In this document: piece by piece, positions 49,173 to 58,417 of the stretch
How positions within the stretch are numbered: the first letter of the stretch is position 1
Layout of the letters: every line of letters starts with the position of its first letter
From: Modestobacter sp. VKM Ac-2986
GTDB taxonomy: Bacteria; Actinomycetota; Actinomycetes; Mycobacteriales; Geodermatophilaceae
Direction: 5' to 3'
Length of the DNA: 64,000 bases
Assembly (NCBI RefSeq): GCF_026967795.1
Contig: NZ_JAPVBH010000003.1
Location: forward strand, 558,001-622,000
Notes under the pieces: model-generated
The model's input: the letters and a program-made list of their open reading frames with translations, nothing else
Told to the model about the DNA's origin: nothing
Database searches by the model: none
Translations under genes and position numbers: made by a program

Positions 49173-50180
49173 TCAGGGTGTCAGCATCGAGCAGACCGCT
49201 GCCTCGATGGTCCGCTGGGCCGTGCGGTCGTCCGGGGCCTGCGCGGCCTCGGCGAGCGCGTCCGCCACGGTCTCCCCGTGCTCCCAGCGGTCGACCACCC
49301 GTGGGTCGACGTAGCTGTTCTTGGCCACCGTCGGGGTGTTGCCCAGCTGCTCGCTGACCCGCACGTACGCCTGCTTGACCACCTTGTTGCGGGCGGTCTT
49401 GCTGCTGGGCTTGGGCTGCTCGGCCAGCGTGGCGGCCATCAGCACGGTGGCGCTCCAGGTGCGGAAGTCCTTGGCGGTGATCTCCGCGCCGCTGATCTCC
49501 TTGAGGTAGGCGTTGATCTCGTCGCTCGTGACGTCGTGCCAGCTGCCGTCCTCGAGGGGGTAGCCCAGCAGCTCCTGGCCCTGGTCGGCCGGGCGCTCCA
49601 GCAGCGCCCGGACGACGGTGGCCGTGGGCCGGTCCAGCAGCTCGACCTCGCGCTCGATGCCGTGCTTGGCCCGGTAGTGGAAGAACACCCGCTCGCCGCG
49701 CACCGAGACGTGCTCCCGACGCAGCGTGGCCAGGCCGTAGGTGTGGTTGTCCTCGGCGTACTGTTCGCTGCCGATCCGGAACGCCCCGAGGTCCAGCAGC
49801 CGGACGGCGCAGGCCAGCACCCGGTCGCGGTTGAGCCCGCGGGTGCGCAGCGCGGAGACCACCTCGTCGCGGACGTCGGGCAGCTGGTGGGAGATCTCCA
49901 GCACCCGCTCGTGCTTGGCGGCGTCCCGCTTGACCCGCCACTCGTCGTGGTAGCGGTACTGCCGCCGGCCGGCGGCATCGGTGCCCACGGCCTGGATGTG
50001 CCCGTTGGGCCAGGGGCAGATCCAGACGTCCTTCCAGGCCGGTGGGACGGCCAGCGCCTTGAGCCGGTCCAGCCGCTCGTCGCGGATCAGGACGCCGTCG
50101 GTGTCGTAGTAGGCGAAGCTCTTCCCGGCCCGCCGACGTGTGTAGCCCGGGACGTGCACGTCACTGCGGCGGAGTCTCAC
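49173..50180 (-). CDS. Bacterial DNA topoisomerase IB
   Basis: 335 residues of the poxvirus-like TopIB family: RDERLDRLKALAVPPAWKDV, ICPWPNGHIQAVGTDAAGRR with active-site Lys/Arg region, FRIGSEQYAEDN (catalytic Arg), ALLERPADQGQELLG and near the end VAKNSYVDPRVVDRW with the DNA-linking Tyr. It relaxes supercoils by a 3'-phosphotyrosine intermediate. Start GTG at 50178-50180 is chosen over a TTG 11 codons earlier; the ribosome-binding site is weak. Divergent from the RsbW-SigF operon. Confidence 0.92.
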   Translation of the reverse strand: MRLRRSDVHVPGYTRRRAGKSFAYYDTDGVLIRDERLDRLKALAVPPAWKDVWICPWPNGHIQAVGTDAAGRRQYRYHDEWRVKRDAAKHERVLEISHQLPDVRDEVVSALRTRGLNRDRVLACAVRLLDLGAFRIGSEQYAEDNHTYGLATLRREHVSVRGERVFFHYRAKHGIEREVELLDRPTATVVRALLERPADQGQELLGYPLEDGSWHDVTSDEINAYLKEISGAEITAKDFRTWSATVLMAATLAEQPKPSSKTARNKVVKQAYVRVSEQLGNTPTVAKNSYVDPRVVDRWEHGETVADALAEAAQAPDDRTAQRTIEAAVCSMLTP

Positions 50181-50264
50181 CCCGGTCAGGTGGGCACGAC
50201 CGGGTCGCCTCAAACCCGCAGCCGGCAGGAGTCACCCGCTCGCCCACCCGTGCGGACGTCACTC

Positions 50265-50289
50265 GTTTCGCGCCCGTCCAGGTGGGCAT
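50265..50289 (+). promoter_or_regulatory. SigF/SigB-type promoter (GTTT-N15-GGGCAT) of the rsbW-sigF operon
   Basis: GTTT (50265-50268) and GGGCAT (50284-50289) at 15 bases match the actinobacterial SigF/SigB consensus. Suggests positive autoregulation of the sigma operon about 170 bases upstream of rsbW. Confidence 0.6.
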
Positions 50290-50457
50290 GACAGTCTGTC
50301 GGTGCAGCTGCCGTCGGCACGGCCGGGCCCGCCCCGGACGTCACCCGCGGAGCTGCCGGCCCCCGCGCGCGCTCCGCTGGAGCGAGGGCGGGTGCGCGAG
50401 CACAGACCGCCACGTCCCCGTCCCGGGGCGCGGGGACGACGAAGGAGCGAACGACGC

Positions 50458-50916
50458 ATGGTCGACACGACGGCTGCCGCCACCGGCGAGCGGCGCCCCG
50501 AGCGGCTGGAGCTGCGGGTCCCGACCTCGCCCACCCAGCTGCCCGCGGTGCGCGCGATGGCCGGTGACCTCGCGATGCGGATGGACTTCGACCTGGACGC
50601 GGTCGAGGACCTCCGCCTGGCCGTCGACGAGGCCTGCGCGACGCTGTCCTCGGTCGCCCTGGGCGACTCCCCGCTGACGGTGGTCTTCGAGGCCTTCCGC
50701 GAGGGCCTGCGGATCGACGCCTGGGTGCCCACCGAGCCCGGTGTCGACGTGCCCCGTGACGGCTTCGGCTGGGCGGTGCTGCACACCCTGGTCGACACCG
50801 TCGAGGCCGGCCCCAACACCCAGGCCACCGTGGTCGCCGGTGACGGCTCCAGCGCGCCGGTCGCCTGCATCGCCCTGGTGAAGAAGCTGCGCCAGTACGC
50901 GTCGGTCGCACTGTGA
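50458..50916 (+). CDS. rsbW: Anti-sigma factor, RsbW-type serine kinase-like ATPase
   Basis: 152 residues of the GHKL/HATPase_c anti-sigma fold: LPAVRAMAGDLAMRMDFDLD, then AVEDLRLAVDEACATL, the N-box region with Glu and Asp (the Asn is replaced), DGFGWAVLHTLVDTV as G-box. The ATG has AAGGAG ten bases upstream. It overlaps the sigma factor by 4 bases (GTGA), the standard rsbW-sigma arrangement. It should hold SigF inactive until a STAS protein competes. Confidence 0.88.
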   Translation: MVDTTAAATGERRPERLELRVPTSPTQLPAVRAMAGDLAMRMDFDLDAVEDLRLAVDEACATLSSVALGDSPLTVVFEAFREGLRIDAWVPTEPGVDVPRDGFGWAVLHTLVDTVEAGPNTQATVVAGDGSSAPVACIALVKKLRQYASVAL

Positions 50917-51959
50917 CCCGGTCGGCTGCCACGGACGTTCCGGCCGCCGACGACGCCGTCCTCGACCAGCGTGGGCCCGTCCGGCCCCGCACCCCCGCCA
51001 CCGCTGAGGCCGGGGTCCCGACCCCACCGGCTCCTGCGGGCGCTGCCACGGAGACGACCCAGATGACCACCGAGTCCACCGACACCGCGCCCGACCTCCC
51101 CGCGCTGACCGACACCGATCCGGACCTGCCGGCCGTCACCGACACCTCCCCGGAGATCCCGGCGGTCACCGCGGACGCACCCCCCGTCCCGCTGTCGGAG
51201 AACCGCAGCCGCGCCGAGCGCACCGCACCGCTGTTCGTCGAGCTGGCCGCGCTGGAGAAGGGCGACCCCCGGCGGGAGCGGCTGCGGGAGATCCTGGTCG
51301 AGGAGCACCTGCCCCTCGTCCGGCACTTCGCCCGGCGGTTCAGCAACCGCGGCGAGCCCTTCGACGACCTGCTGCAGGTCGGCACCCTGGGCCTGATCGC
51401 CGCGATCGACCGGTTCGACCCCACCCGCGGTGTGGAGTTCCTGTCCTTCGCCGTCCCCACGATCACCGGAGAGATCAAGCGGCACTTCCGCGACCAGGGC
51501 TGGTCGGTGCGCGTGCCGCGCCGGCTGCAGGAGCTGCACCTGTCGCTGAACGCCGCGGTGAGCGAGCTGTCCCAGAAGAACGGGCACGCCCCGACCCCGT
51601 CGGAGCTGGCCGAGCACCTGGGCATCCCGCGCGCGGAGGTCCTGGAGGGGCTGGCGGTGGCCAACGCCTACCGCAGCAGCTCCCTCGACGAGCGCCTCTC
51701 CGGTGAGGAGGACTCCCCCACCCTGGCCGCGACGCTGGGCGAGGAGGACGCCGCGCTCGAGGGCGTGGAGTACCGGGAGTCGCTGCAGCCGCTGCTGGCC
51801 ACCATCCCGGCCCGCGAGCGCCGCATCCTCATCCTGCGGTTCTTCGGCAACATGACCCAGTCGCAGATCGCCGCCGACATCGGCATCTCCCAGATGCACG
51901 TGTCCCGGCTGCTCAGCCAGACCCTGGCCAAGCTCCGCGAGGGCCTGCTCAAGGACTGA
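50913..51959 (+). CDS. sigF: SigF/SigB-family RNA polymerase sigma factor with long N-terminal extension
   Basis: 348 residues. Regions 2 (EEHLPLVRHFARRFSNRGEP, then FDDLLQVGTLGLIAAIDRFD), 3 (ATPSELAEHL-like TPSELAEHLGIPRAEV) and 4 (MTQSQIAADIGISQMHVSRL) are complete over about 105-345. The first ~95 residues are an added Ala/Pro/Asp-rich segment with a repeated DTxPxxPAxT pattern; typical SigF proteins are about 260 residues. A later ATG at 51063-51065 (codon 51) could give a shorter form. GTG overlaps rsbW. Confidence 0.92.
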   Translation: MTRSAATDVPAADDAVLDQRGPVRPRTPATAEAGVPTPPAPAGAATETTQMTTESTDTAPDLPALTDTDPDLPAVTDTSPEIPAVTADAPPVPLSENRSRAERTAPLFVELAALEKGDPRRERLREILVEEHLPLVRHFARRFSNRGEPFDDLLQVGTLGLIAAIDRFDPTRGVEFLSFAVPTITGEIKRHFRDQGWSVRVPRRLQELHLSLNAAVSELSQKNGHAPTPSELAEHLGIPRAEVLEGLAVANAYRSSSLDERLSGEEDSPTLAATLGEEDAALEGVEYRESLQPLLATIPARERRILILRFFGNMTQSQIAADIGISQMHVSRLLSQTLAKLREGLLKD

Positions 51960-51966
51960 TGAAGGA

Positions 51967-52017
51967 CCCCCTCGCCCCCCACCGCGAGCAAGCTCGCGCC
52001 GGGACCCTGCGAGGGGG
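51967..52017. terminator. Hairpin directly after sigF
   Basis: CCCCCTCGC (51967-51975) pairs with GCGAGGGGG (52009-52017) around an inner CGCGAG/CTCGCG hairpin, eight bases past the stop. Confidence 0.65.
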
Positions 52018-52020
52018 CCG

Positions 52021-52067
52021 GGACGCCAGTGGCCCAGGACCGAGTCGGTCCTGGGCCACTGGCGTCC
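52021..52067. terminator. 21-base-stem hairpin between sigF and the SPFH gene
   Basis: Perfect stem (52021-52041 with 52047-52067), loop GAGTC, between convergent genes; serves the SPFH transcript. Confidence 0.85.
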
Positions 52068-52091
52068 ACGCCTCGTCGCGGCGAGGACCTC

Positions 52092-53357
52092 CTACTGCGG
52101 GGCGGGGGCGTCTCCGCTGCCGAGCTGCGCGGGAGAGGCCTCCCCACTGCCGAGCTGCGGGGTGGTGCGGACCTCCTCGGTGGCCTGCGCGAGCGACGGC
52201 CGCGGGGCCGACGCGGTCGGCAGGCTGGGCTCCACGCCGATGCTGGACAGCGAGATCTTGGCCTCGGGCTGCTCGGCGGCCGGCGGGAGGTTCGAGTCGA
52301 ACCACGTGCTGGTGTCCAGCGACTGCGCGGGTGCCGCAGCCGCAGCCGGTGCAGCCGCGGGGGCCGCCGTGGCACCGTTGCCGTCGGGTGCGCGGTCGAC
52401 GTCCAGCCAGGAGCGCTGCTCGCCGTCGGAGCCGCCGAGGCGGCCCAGGCCCTCCAGCGCCTTGCTGAACTCGCTGGGGACGATCCACATCTTGTTCGCG
52501 TCGCCCTGGGCGATCTTGGGCAGCGTCTGCAGGTACTGGTAGGCCAGCAGCCCGGAGTCGGGCTTGCCGTCGTGGATGGCCTGGAAGACCGTCTCGATCG
52601 ACTTGGCCTGACCCTGGGCCTGCAGGAACAACGCGGCCCGCTCACCCTCGGCGCGCAGGATCCGGCTCTGCCGCTCGGCCTCCGCGTCGAGGATCGCCGC
52701 CTGCTTCTTGCCCTCGGCCGACAGGATCGCCGCGGCCTTCTGGCCCTCGGCGGTCGTGATCGCCGACTGCCGCTGCCCCTCGGCGGTGAGGATGACGGCG
52801 CGCTTGTCGCGGTCGGCGCGCATCTGCTTCTCCATCGAGTCCTGGATGGAGGGCGGCGGGTCGATCGCCTTGATCTCGACCCGGGCCACCCGCAGGCCCC
52901 ACGGCCCGGTGGTGCCGTCGAGCACGCTGCGCAGCTGGGAGTTGATGCCGTCCCGGCCGGTCAGCGCGCCCTCGAGGTTCAGCCCACCGACGACGTTGCG
53001 CAGCGTCGTCGTCGTCAGCTGCTCCATGCCGGTGATGTAGTTCGCGATACCGTAGACGGCCAGCCGCGGGTCGGTCACCTGGAAGTAGACGACGGTGTCG
53101 ATGCCCACCTGCAGGTTGTCGGCGGTGATCACCGGCTGCGGCGGGAAGGAGATGACCTGCTCGCGGAGGTCGATGGTCGCGCGGACGCGGTCGACGAAGG
53201 GCACGAGCAGGGCGAGGCCGGGCGAGAGGGTGCGGCTGTAGCGGCCGAGCCGTTCGACGACCTTCGCCTGGGCCTGCGGGACGATCGTCACGCTCTTGGC
53301 CAGGACGACGACCGCCAGCAGCACGACGACGATCAGTGCGATGAGTGCGGGTTCCAC
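52092..53357 (-). CDS. SPFH/stomatin (band 7) membrane protein
   Basis: 421 residues. N-terminal transmembrane helix (about 5-22), SPFH domain (about 23-185: VPQAQAKVVERLGRYSRTLS, LREQVISFPPQPVITADNL), then a coiled-coil helix with repeated AEGQ/AEG units (TAEGQRQSAITTAEGQKAAA) and a low-complexity Ala/Pro tail. This is the QmcA/HflK-like group that forms membrane microdomain cages. It lies 99 bases after an nfeD-type gene, the standard partner. Confidence 0.9.
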   Translation of the reverse strand: MEPALIALIVVVLLAVVVLAKSVTIVPQAQAKVVERLGRYSRTLSPGLALLVPFVDRVRATIDLREQVISFPPQPVITADNLQVGIDTVVYFQVTDPRLAVYGIANYITGMEQLTTTTLRNVVGGLNLEGALTGRDGINSQLRSVLDGTTGPWGLRVARVEIKAIDPPPSIQDSMEKQMRADRDKRAVILTAEGQRQSAITTAEGQKAAAILSAEGKKQAAILDAEAERQSRILRAEGERAALFLQAQGQAKSIETVFQAIHDGKPDSGLLAYQYLQTLPKIAQGDANKMWIVPSEFSKALEGLGRLGGSDGEQRSWLDVDRAPDGNGATAAPAAAPAAAAAPAQSLDTSTWFDSNLPPAAEQPEAKISLSSIGVEPSLPTASAPRPSLAQATEEVRTTPQLGSGEASPAQLGSGDAPAPQ

Positions 53358-53456
53358 GGTGCTCCGTTCCTCGGAGGTGGGGCGTCCCCCCGATGGTGCA
53401 CCGTCCCCGCGGGGACGATCACCTCCGACGGGGCAGCGTCACCCGATCGCAACGGG

Positions 53457-53888
53457 TCAGGTGTGGCTCACGTAGGCGATCGGGCCCTCGATCTGCACGA
53501 TCCGCACCTCGGTGCCCACCTCGTAGACCTCGCCGTCGAGCTGCGTGCGGGCCGACCACTCGTCGTGACCCATCCGCACCTGGCCGGCGTCGCCGTCGAC
53601 GCGCGCGCTGACCACGGCGGTGCGCCCGACGATGGCCTGGACGCCGTCGATCTGCTCCGGCGTGCGGTCGACCAGGTGCCGCTTGGCGACCGGTCGCACG
53701 ACGGCCAGCAGCCCCACCGAGACGATCACGAAGGCGGCCAGCTGCACCGGCACGCTGTCGGTCAGCAGCGCCGCACTCATCCCGCCCAGGGCGCCACCGG
53801 CGAACATGAGCAGGACCAGGTCCAGGCTGGCCATCTCGCCGGCGGCGAACAGCCCCGCGGCGATCAACCAGAGCAACCAGGCAGCCAC
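53457..53888 (-). CDS. NfeD-like membrane protein
   Basis: 143 residues: two or three transmembrane helices (about 2-20, 25-45, 48-68) and a C-terminal OB-fold domain (about 85-143: VQAIVGRTAVVSARVDGDAG, VRIVQIEGPIAYVSH). NfeD short forms of this size accompany SPFH proteins and are thought to anchor or modulate the cage. The GTG at 53886-53888 (VAAWLLWLIAAG) begins the first helix and is the best start. Confidence 0.87.
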   Translation of the reverse strand: MAAWLLWLIAAGLFAAGEMASLDLVLLMFAGGALGGMSAALLTDSVPVQLAAFVIVSVGLLAVVRPVAKRHLVDRTPEQIDGVQAIVGRTAVVSARVDGDAGQVRMGHDEWSARTQLDGEVYEVGTEVRIVQIEGPIAYVSHT

Positions 53889-53984
53889 GCTCCGCAGTCT
53901 CGCACGCCCAGCTGTGTCCGACCGGTCCGCGCGACCGTCGGCGACCTCACTGCCCGGGCATCCACATCGGGCCGCCGGGGGTCG

Positions 53985-53990
53985 TAGCCT
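53985..53990 (+). promoter_or_regulatory. Predicted -10 box (TAGCCT) of the 246-aa hypothetical gene
   Basis: TAGCCT eight bases before the GTG; leaderless arrangement. Confidence 0.4.
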
Positions 53991-53998
53991 CGACAACC

Positions 53999-54739
53999 GT
54001 GCACGACATCGCCGCCGGCCGCTTCGCCGTCTGGGCCACCGCCTGGCTCACCGGACGCACCTCCTACGACGAGGCACTCGACGCCCTCGTCGGCGACACC
54101 GCGCACCGGGTGGTCGGCCTGCCGGACACCACGGAGGCCGTGCCGCTGGGGTGGGCGCTGAGCGCGCTGCGCGGGCTGGGTGAGCAGCGGCTGCGGCTGG
54201 TCCTGCCCGTGCCCGGCGACACCCGCGGCGTCCCGGCGCTGCCCGCACTGGTCGCGCTGGCGCTGGAGTCCGGCCAGGCCGTGGTCGGCACCCGGATCGC
54301 GCTGGTGCCCGAGGAGATCGGCAGCGAGGTGGTCTCCTGGACGGCGGTGTCGCTGGACGGCGCCCCGCCCGCGGCCCCGCCGGTGGAGGGCACCCTGCGC
54401 GCGGTGTCCGGCGCCCTGGACCTCGCGGTCGGCGACTCCGCGCGCACGCTGGCCGCGCTGGACCTGGCGCGGTGGAACCCCGAGGTGCCCGCGCTGCTGG
54501 CCGGGCTGGCCCGCCGGGTGCACGCGCCGGGCCTGCCCGACGACCACGACCAGCTCGCGGCCTCGGTGCTCGGCCGGGCGCAGCGGCTGTCGCAGGTGCT
54601 GGACCTGGCGATGGCCGACGCCCCCGGGGCCGCGGTCACCCACGCCCAGGCCGCCCGCCGCGACGAGGCGCTGCGCCCCCTGGCCTCCGCCGTCCGCGAG
54701 GCCACCGTCGCCGCCTACAACTGGGTCCCGCGCGGCTGA
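53999..54739 (+). CDS. Conserved hypothetical protein, 246 aa
   Basis: No family recognised with confidence. It begins HDIAAGRFAVWATAWLTGRT, has an alternating strand/helix N-terminal half (RLVLPVPGDTRGVPALPALV) and a helical C-terminal half (VLGRAQRLSQVLDLAMADAP). No signal, membrane or catalytic motif is evident. The GTG is eight bases after a TAGCCT box. Convergent with hemH and set between nfeD and hemH, so not part of either operon. Confidence 0.72.
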   Translation: MHDIAAGRFAVWATAWLTGRTSYDEALDALVGDTAHRVVGLPDTTEAVPLGWALSALRGLGEQRLRLVLPVPGDTRGVPALPALVALALESGQAVVGTRIALVPEEIGSEVVSWTAVSLDGAPPAAPPVEGTLRAVSGALDLAVGDSARTLAALDLARWNPEVPALLAGLARRVHAPGLPDDHDQLAASVLGRAQRLSQVLDLAMADAPGAAVTHAQAARRDEALRPLASAVREATVAAYNWVPRG

Positions 54740-54751
54740 CCCCGCCCCTCG

Positions 54752-54811
54752 TGCGGTCTTCCCCCCGCTCCTGCGCCGGTGCAGCAGCGTGAGACCGGGG
54801 GGAAGACCGCA
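54752..54811. terminator. Long-loop hairpin after the 246-aa hypothetical gene
   Basis: 15-base perfect stem (54752-54766 with 54797-54811) with a 30-base loop. Confidence 0.65.
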
Positions 54812-54855
54812 AGGGCACGGCCCGGGACGGCGGGACGGCCGCCGCAGCGCCGGCG

Positions 54856-54888
54856 GCGGGGCGCCGCCCGTCGGGCGGGCGGCGCCCC
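54856..54888. terminator. Hairpin terminator after hemH
   Basis: 14-base stem (54856-54869 with 54875-54888), 5-base loop, just past the hemH stop. Confidence 0.75.
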
Positions 54889-54893
54889 GGCGA

Positions 54894-56081
54894 TCAGGTG
54901 GCCGCGGCCGCCGGGCGGGCCGCGGGGCGCTGGACGAAGCAGCAGAACGCCGGGCAGTTGGTGCCCAGCCGCGGCTCGCCGCCGGCGCGGCGCTCCTCCA
55001 GCAGCTCCCGCAGCGAGCTGACGAACGCCGGGTGGGTGCCCGCCGTCGCGGCCCGCGCGAAGGCCAGCCCGAGCTCGCCGGCGGTCTCCAGCGCCTCGTT
55101 GTCCAGGTCCCAGATGACCTCGAGGTGGTCGCTGATGAACCCGACCGGGAAGACCACGACGGCCTGCTCGCCGTTCTCGGCCAGCGCCCGCAGGTGGTCG
55201 TTGACGTCGGGCTCCAGCCACGGCACCGACGGCGGGCCGCTGCGGCTCTGCCACACCAGGTCGAAGGACCGGCCCGGCGCAGCGGCGTCGACGACGGCCT
55301 GCGCGGCGGCGGTCAGCTCGGCCTCGTAGGCACCACCCTGCGGCCCGGCGACGGCGGCCATCGCGTTCGGGATGCTGTGCGCGGTGGCGACCAGCCGGGC
55401 GCCGTCCCGCAGCTCGGCCGGCAGCGAGGCGATCGCGGCGGCCAGCGCGTCGGCGTTGGCCTGCACGAAGCCCGGTGCGTCGAAGTAGTGCGGCAGCTTC
55501 TCCGCCGTCGGCCCGGCCGGGGCGGTCGGGTCGGACTCCAGCGCGACCCGGGCCCGGGCGACGTCCTCGTGGTACTGCCGGCACCCGGAGAACGAGGCGT
55601 AGGCCGAGGTCGCGAGCACGTAGGCGTGCTCGATGCCGTCGTCGGCCATCTGCCGCCAGGCGTCCTCGACGTAGGGCGCCCAGTTGCGGTTGCCCCAGTA
55701 GACCGGCATGTCGACGCCGACCGAGCGCAGTTCGGCCTCCAGGGCGCTGATCAGCGCCTTGTTCTGCTCGTTGATCGGGCTCACGCCGCCGAAGTGGTGG
55801 TAGTGCTCGGCCACCTCCTCCAGCCGCTCGGGCGGGATGCCACGGCCGCGGGTGACGTTGAGCAGGAAGGGCATGACGTCGTCGTGGCCCTCGGGCCCGC
55901 CGAAGCCGAGCACCAGCAGCGCCTCACGCCGTCCGGCCGGGGCCGGGGCGGACGACGGCTCGACGCCGCCGTTGTTGCGGACGGCGAGCGAGGGGTCGGC
56001 GTTCGGCTCCTGGCCGGCCGGGGTGATGGAGACACCCTCGGGCAGAGGGTGCCGGGGGCGGGCGAGATCAGGCGCGGTCAC
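54894..56081 (-). CDS. hemH: Ferrochelatase (coproporphyrin ferrochelatase type)
   Basis: 395 residues. Family blocks are LLVLGFGGPEGHDDVMPFLL, HYHHFGGVSPINEQ, VYWGNRNWAPYVED, LATSAYASFSGCRQY, LVATAHSIPNAM with the catalytic His, FDLVWQSRSGPP and VVFPVGFISDHLEVIWDLDN with the catalytic Glu. Cys residues in SGCRQY and near the end (GTNCPAFCCF) fit the [2Fe-2S] cluster of actinobacterial enzymes. It inserts Fe2+ into coproporphyrin III in this phylum. It follows inhA by seven bases; the first ~50 residues are an added disordered segment. Confidence 0.95.
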   Translation of the reverse strand: MTAPDLARPRHPLPEGVSITPAGQEPNADPSLAVRNNGGVEPSSAPAPAGRREALLVLGFGGPEGHDDVMPFLLNVTRGRGIPPERLEEVAEHYHHFGGVSPINEQNKALISALEAELRSVGVDMPVYWGNRNWAPYVEDAWRQMADDGIEHAYVLATSAYASFSGCRQYHEDVARARVALESDPTAPAGPTAEKLPHYFDAPGFVQANADALAAAIASLPAELRDGARLVATAHSIPNAMAAVAGPQGGAYEAELTAAAQAVVDAAAPGRSFDLVWQSRSGPPSVPWLEPDVNDHLRALAENGEQAVVVFPVGFISDHLEVIWDLDNEALETAGELGLAFARAATAGTHPAFVSSLRELLEERRAGGEPRLGTNCPAFCCFVQRPAARPAAAAT

Positions 56082-56088
56082 GAGACCG

Positions 56089-56865
56089 TCATACCCCCAC
56101 GGCGTGGAAGCCGCCGTCGACGTGCACGATCTCGCCGGTGGTCGCCGGGAACCAGTCGCTCAGCAGCGCGGCGACGGCCTTGCCGGCGGGCTCGGTGTCG
56201 GTGACCGACCAGCCCAGCGGCGCGCGGCCCTCCCAGGCCTCCTCGAACTGGTTGCTGCCCGGGATCGACTTCATGGCCATGGTGCGCAGCGGGCCGGCGG
56301 CGACGAGGTTGACCCGCACGCCCTCCGGGCCGAGCTCACGGGCCAGGTAGCGGGAGGTGGACTCGAGTGCGGCCTTGGCCGCCCCCATCCAGCCGTAGAC
56401 CGGCCAGGCCACCGTGGCGTCGAAGGTCAGCCCGACCACGGCGGCGGTGTCGCCGAAGAGCGGGCGGCAGGCCTGGGTGAGGCTGGCCAGCGACCAGGTG
56501 GACACCTGGAAGGCCGTCGCCGCGTGCTCCCAGGCGACCTCGGTGAAGCCCTCGCCCATGGCCTCCTGCGGCGCGAAGCCGATGGAGTGCACGACGCCGT
56601 CCAGGCGGGCGTCGGCGCCCAGGTGCTCGCGCAGCCGGTCGGCCAGCGTGGCCAGGTGCTCGGTGTTCGTCACGTCGAGCTCCACGACCGCGGCCTCCTG
56701 CGGCAGCCGCTTGGCGATCCGCTGGCACAGCGACAGCGCCCGGCCGAAGTTCGACAGGACGACGGTGGCGCCCTGCTCCTGGGCGATCTTCGCCGCCGAG
56801 AACGCGATCGAGGCCTCGGTCAGCACGCCTGCGACCAGGATGGTCTTGCCTTCGAGAATGCCCAT
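56089..56865 (-). CDS. inhA: Enoyl-acyl-carrier-protein reductase (InhA/FabI)
   Basis: 258 residues of the short-chain dehydrogenase fold with divergent FabI/InhA motifs: GKTILVAGVLTEASIAF (cofactor loop), VVHSIGFAPQEAMGEGF, VGLTFDATVAWPVYGWMGAAK with the catalytic Tyr and Lys, and VRVNLVAAGPLRTMAMKSIP. It reduces the enoyl-ACP double bond in FAS-II. Gene order fabG-inhA-hemH is the same as in mycobacteria. One base separates it from fabG. Confidence 0.96.
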   Translation of the reverse strand: MGILEGKTILVAGVLTEASIAFSAAKIAQEQGATVVLSNFGRALSLCQRIAKRLPQEAAVVELDVTNTEHLATLADRLREHLGADARLDGVVHSIGFAPQEAMGEGFTEVAWEHAATAFQVSTWSLASLTQACRPLFGDTAAVVGLTFDATVAWPVYGWMGAAKAALESTSRYLARELGPEGVRVNLVAAGPLRTMAMKSIPGSNQFEEAWEGRAPLGWSVTDTEPAGKAVAALLSDWFPATTGEIVHVDGGFHAVGV

Positions 56866-56866
56866 G

Positions 56867-57571
<705 letters not shown>

Positions 57572-57676
57572 TCAGCCCACCTCGCCACTCGCCGGGTACA
57601 ACCGCCCATGAACCTAGTCGGTGGTCCGGCGGCGCACCCCCGCGCGGTCGGCGTCCGGCCGCCGCACACTGGTGCC

Positions 57677-57967
57677 GTGCCCCCTCCCCCCGCCCCGGCG
57701 CGCGGACTGGTCCGGCTGCTGAACACCGCCGACGGACGCGCGCTGTGCCTGGCCGGCGCCGTGGACGCCGGCGCCGTGGCGGACTTCCGGTCCCGCTACG
57801 GCGCCGAGCCGGCGCGGATCGAGGTGCTCGACGCACGCTCGGTCACCTCGCTCAGCGGCGCCGCCCTGGAGCTCGTGCGCGACCACCTGGACGTCGCCGC
57901 GTTGGGCGGGCGCAGCGTGCAGGTGCACCGCTCCCCCGCGGTCGACCGGCTGTTCCCGACCGACTGA
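57677..57967 (+). CDS. Small STAS-like protein
   Basis: 96 residues: LVRLLNTADGRALCLAGAVD, then RIEVLDARSVTSLSGAALEL with a Ser at the phospho-acceptor position, and LGGRSVQVHRSPAVDRLF. This fits a compact STAS domain of the anti-anti-sigma type, but with weak similarity. The GTG at 57677 lies six bases after a CACACT box, suggesting a leaderless start; an ATG 23 codons earlier is possible. Divergent from fabG. Confidence 0.65.
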   Translation: MPPPPAPARGLVRLLNTADGRALCLAGAVDAGAVADFRSRYGAEPARIEVLDARSVTSLSGAALELVRDHLDVAALGGRSVQVHRSPAVDRLFPTD

Positions 57968-58417
57968 CCCGGCCCTCGGTCGGCCCCGGACGGCGGGACC
58001 CACGCGGCACGGACCACCGCGACGGCGACCCCGTCCACCGTCGACCGTGCACTGGTGGGCGTCCCGGCTCGACGAGACGACCACCAGCGCACACCCGACG
58101 CGCCCGGGACAGCTCGCCGTCGGCCGACAGCGGCCAGCCCCCCTCAGGTGTCACCCGTGGGTGTCACCGCATGCGGGCACGGCCCTGACCGCCGCCCTCC
58201 AGCGGTCCCCTGCGGTGCTCCTGCGCTGTCCGTGACTGCTGCACTCACCCGTCCGGTGACGTTGGGTAACCCGCTGGTGTGACGATGAGTGACGGCATCC
58301 GGGCAGTTCTCTACGGTCGGTGACGATCGCTCGAGGACGCGGCCGGTGCTGTCCCCCTCCCGCGCGGTCGTCCATGACCGTGTGCGGCTGGTGCCGCAGG
58401 GAGAAGAGGTGTGCTCG
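57968..58417. other. 450-base region before the lipoprotein-GT2 genes
   Basis: No coding region is supported. Visible items are a tandem GTGTCACC repeat (near 58148-58170), GGGTAACCC (near 58264) and GTGACGAT repeats near 58278 and 58320. These could be regulator sites for the downstream operon, but no promoter could be fixed. Confidence 0.4.

Noticed and set aside
57968-58417. c-di-GMP or c-di-AMP riboswitch before the lipoprotein-GT2 operon
   Set aside because: No recognisable GEMM or ydaO core; repeats such as GTGTCACC look more like protein sites.
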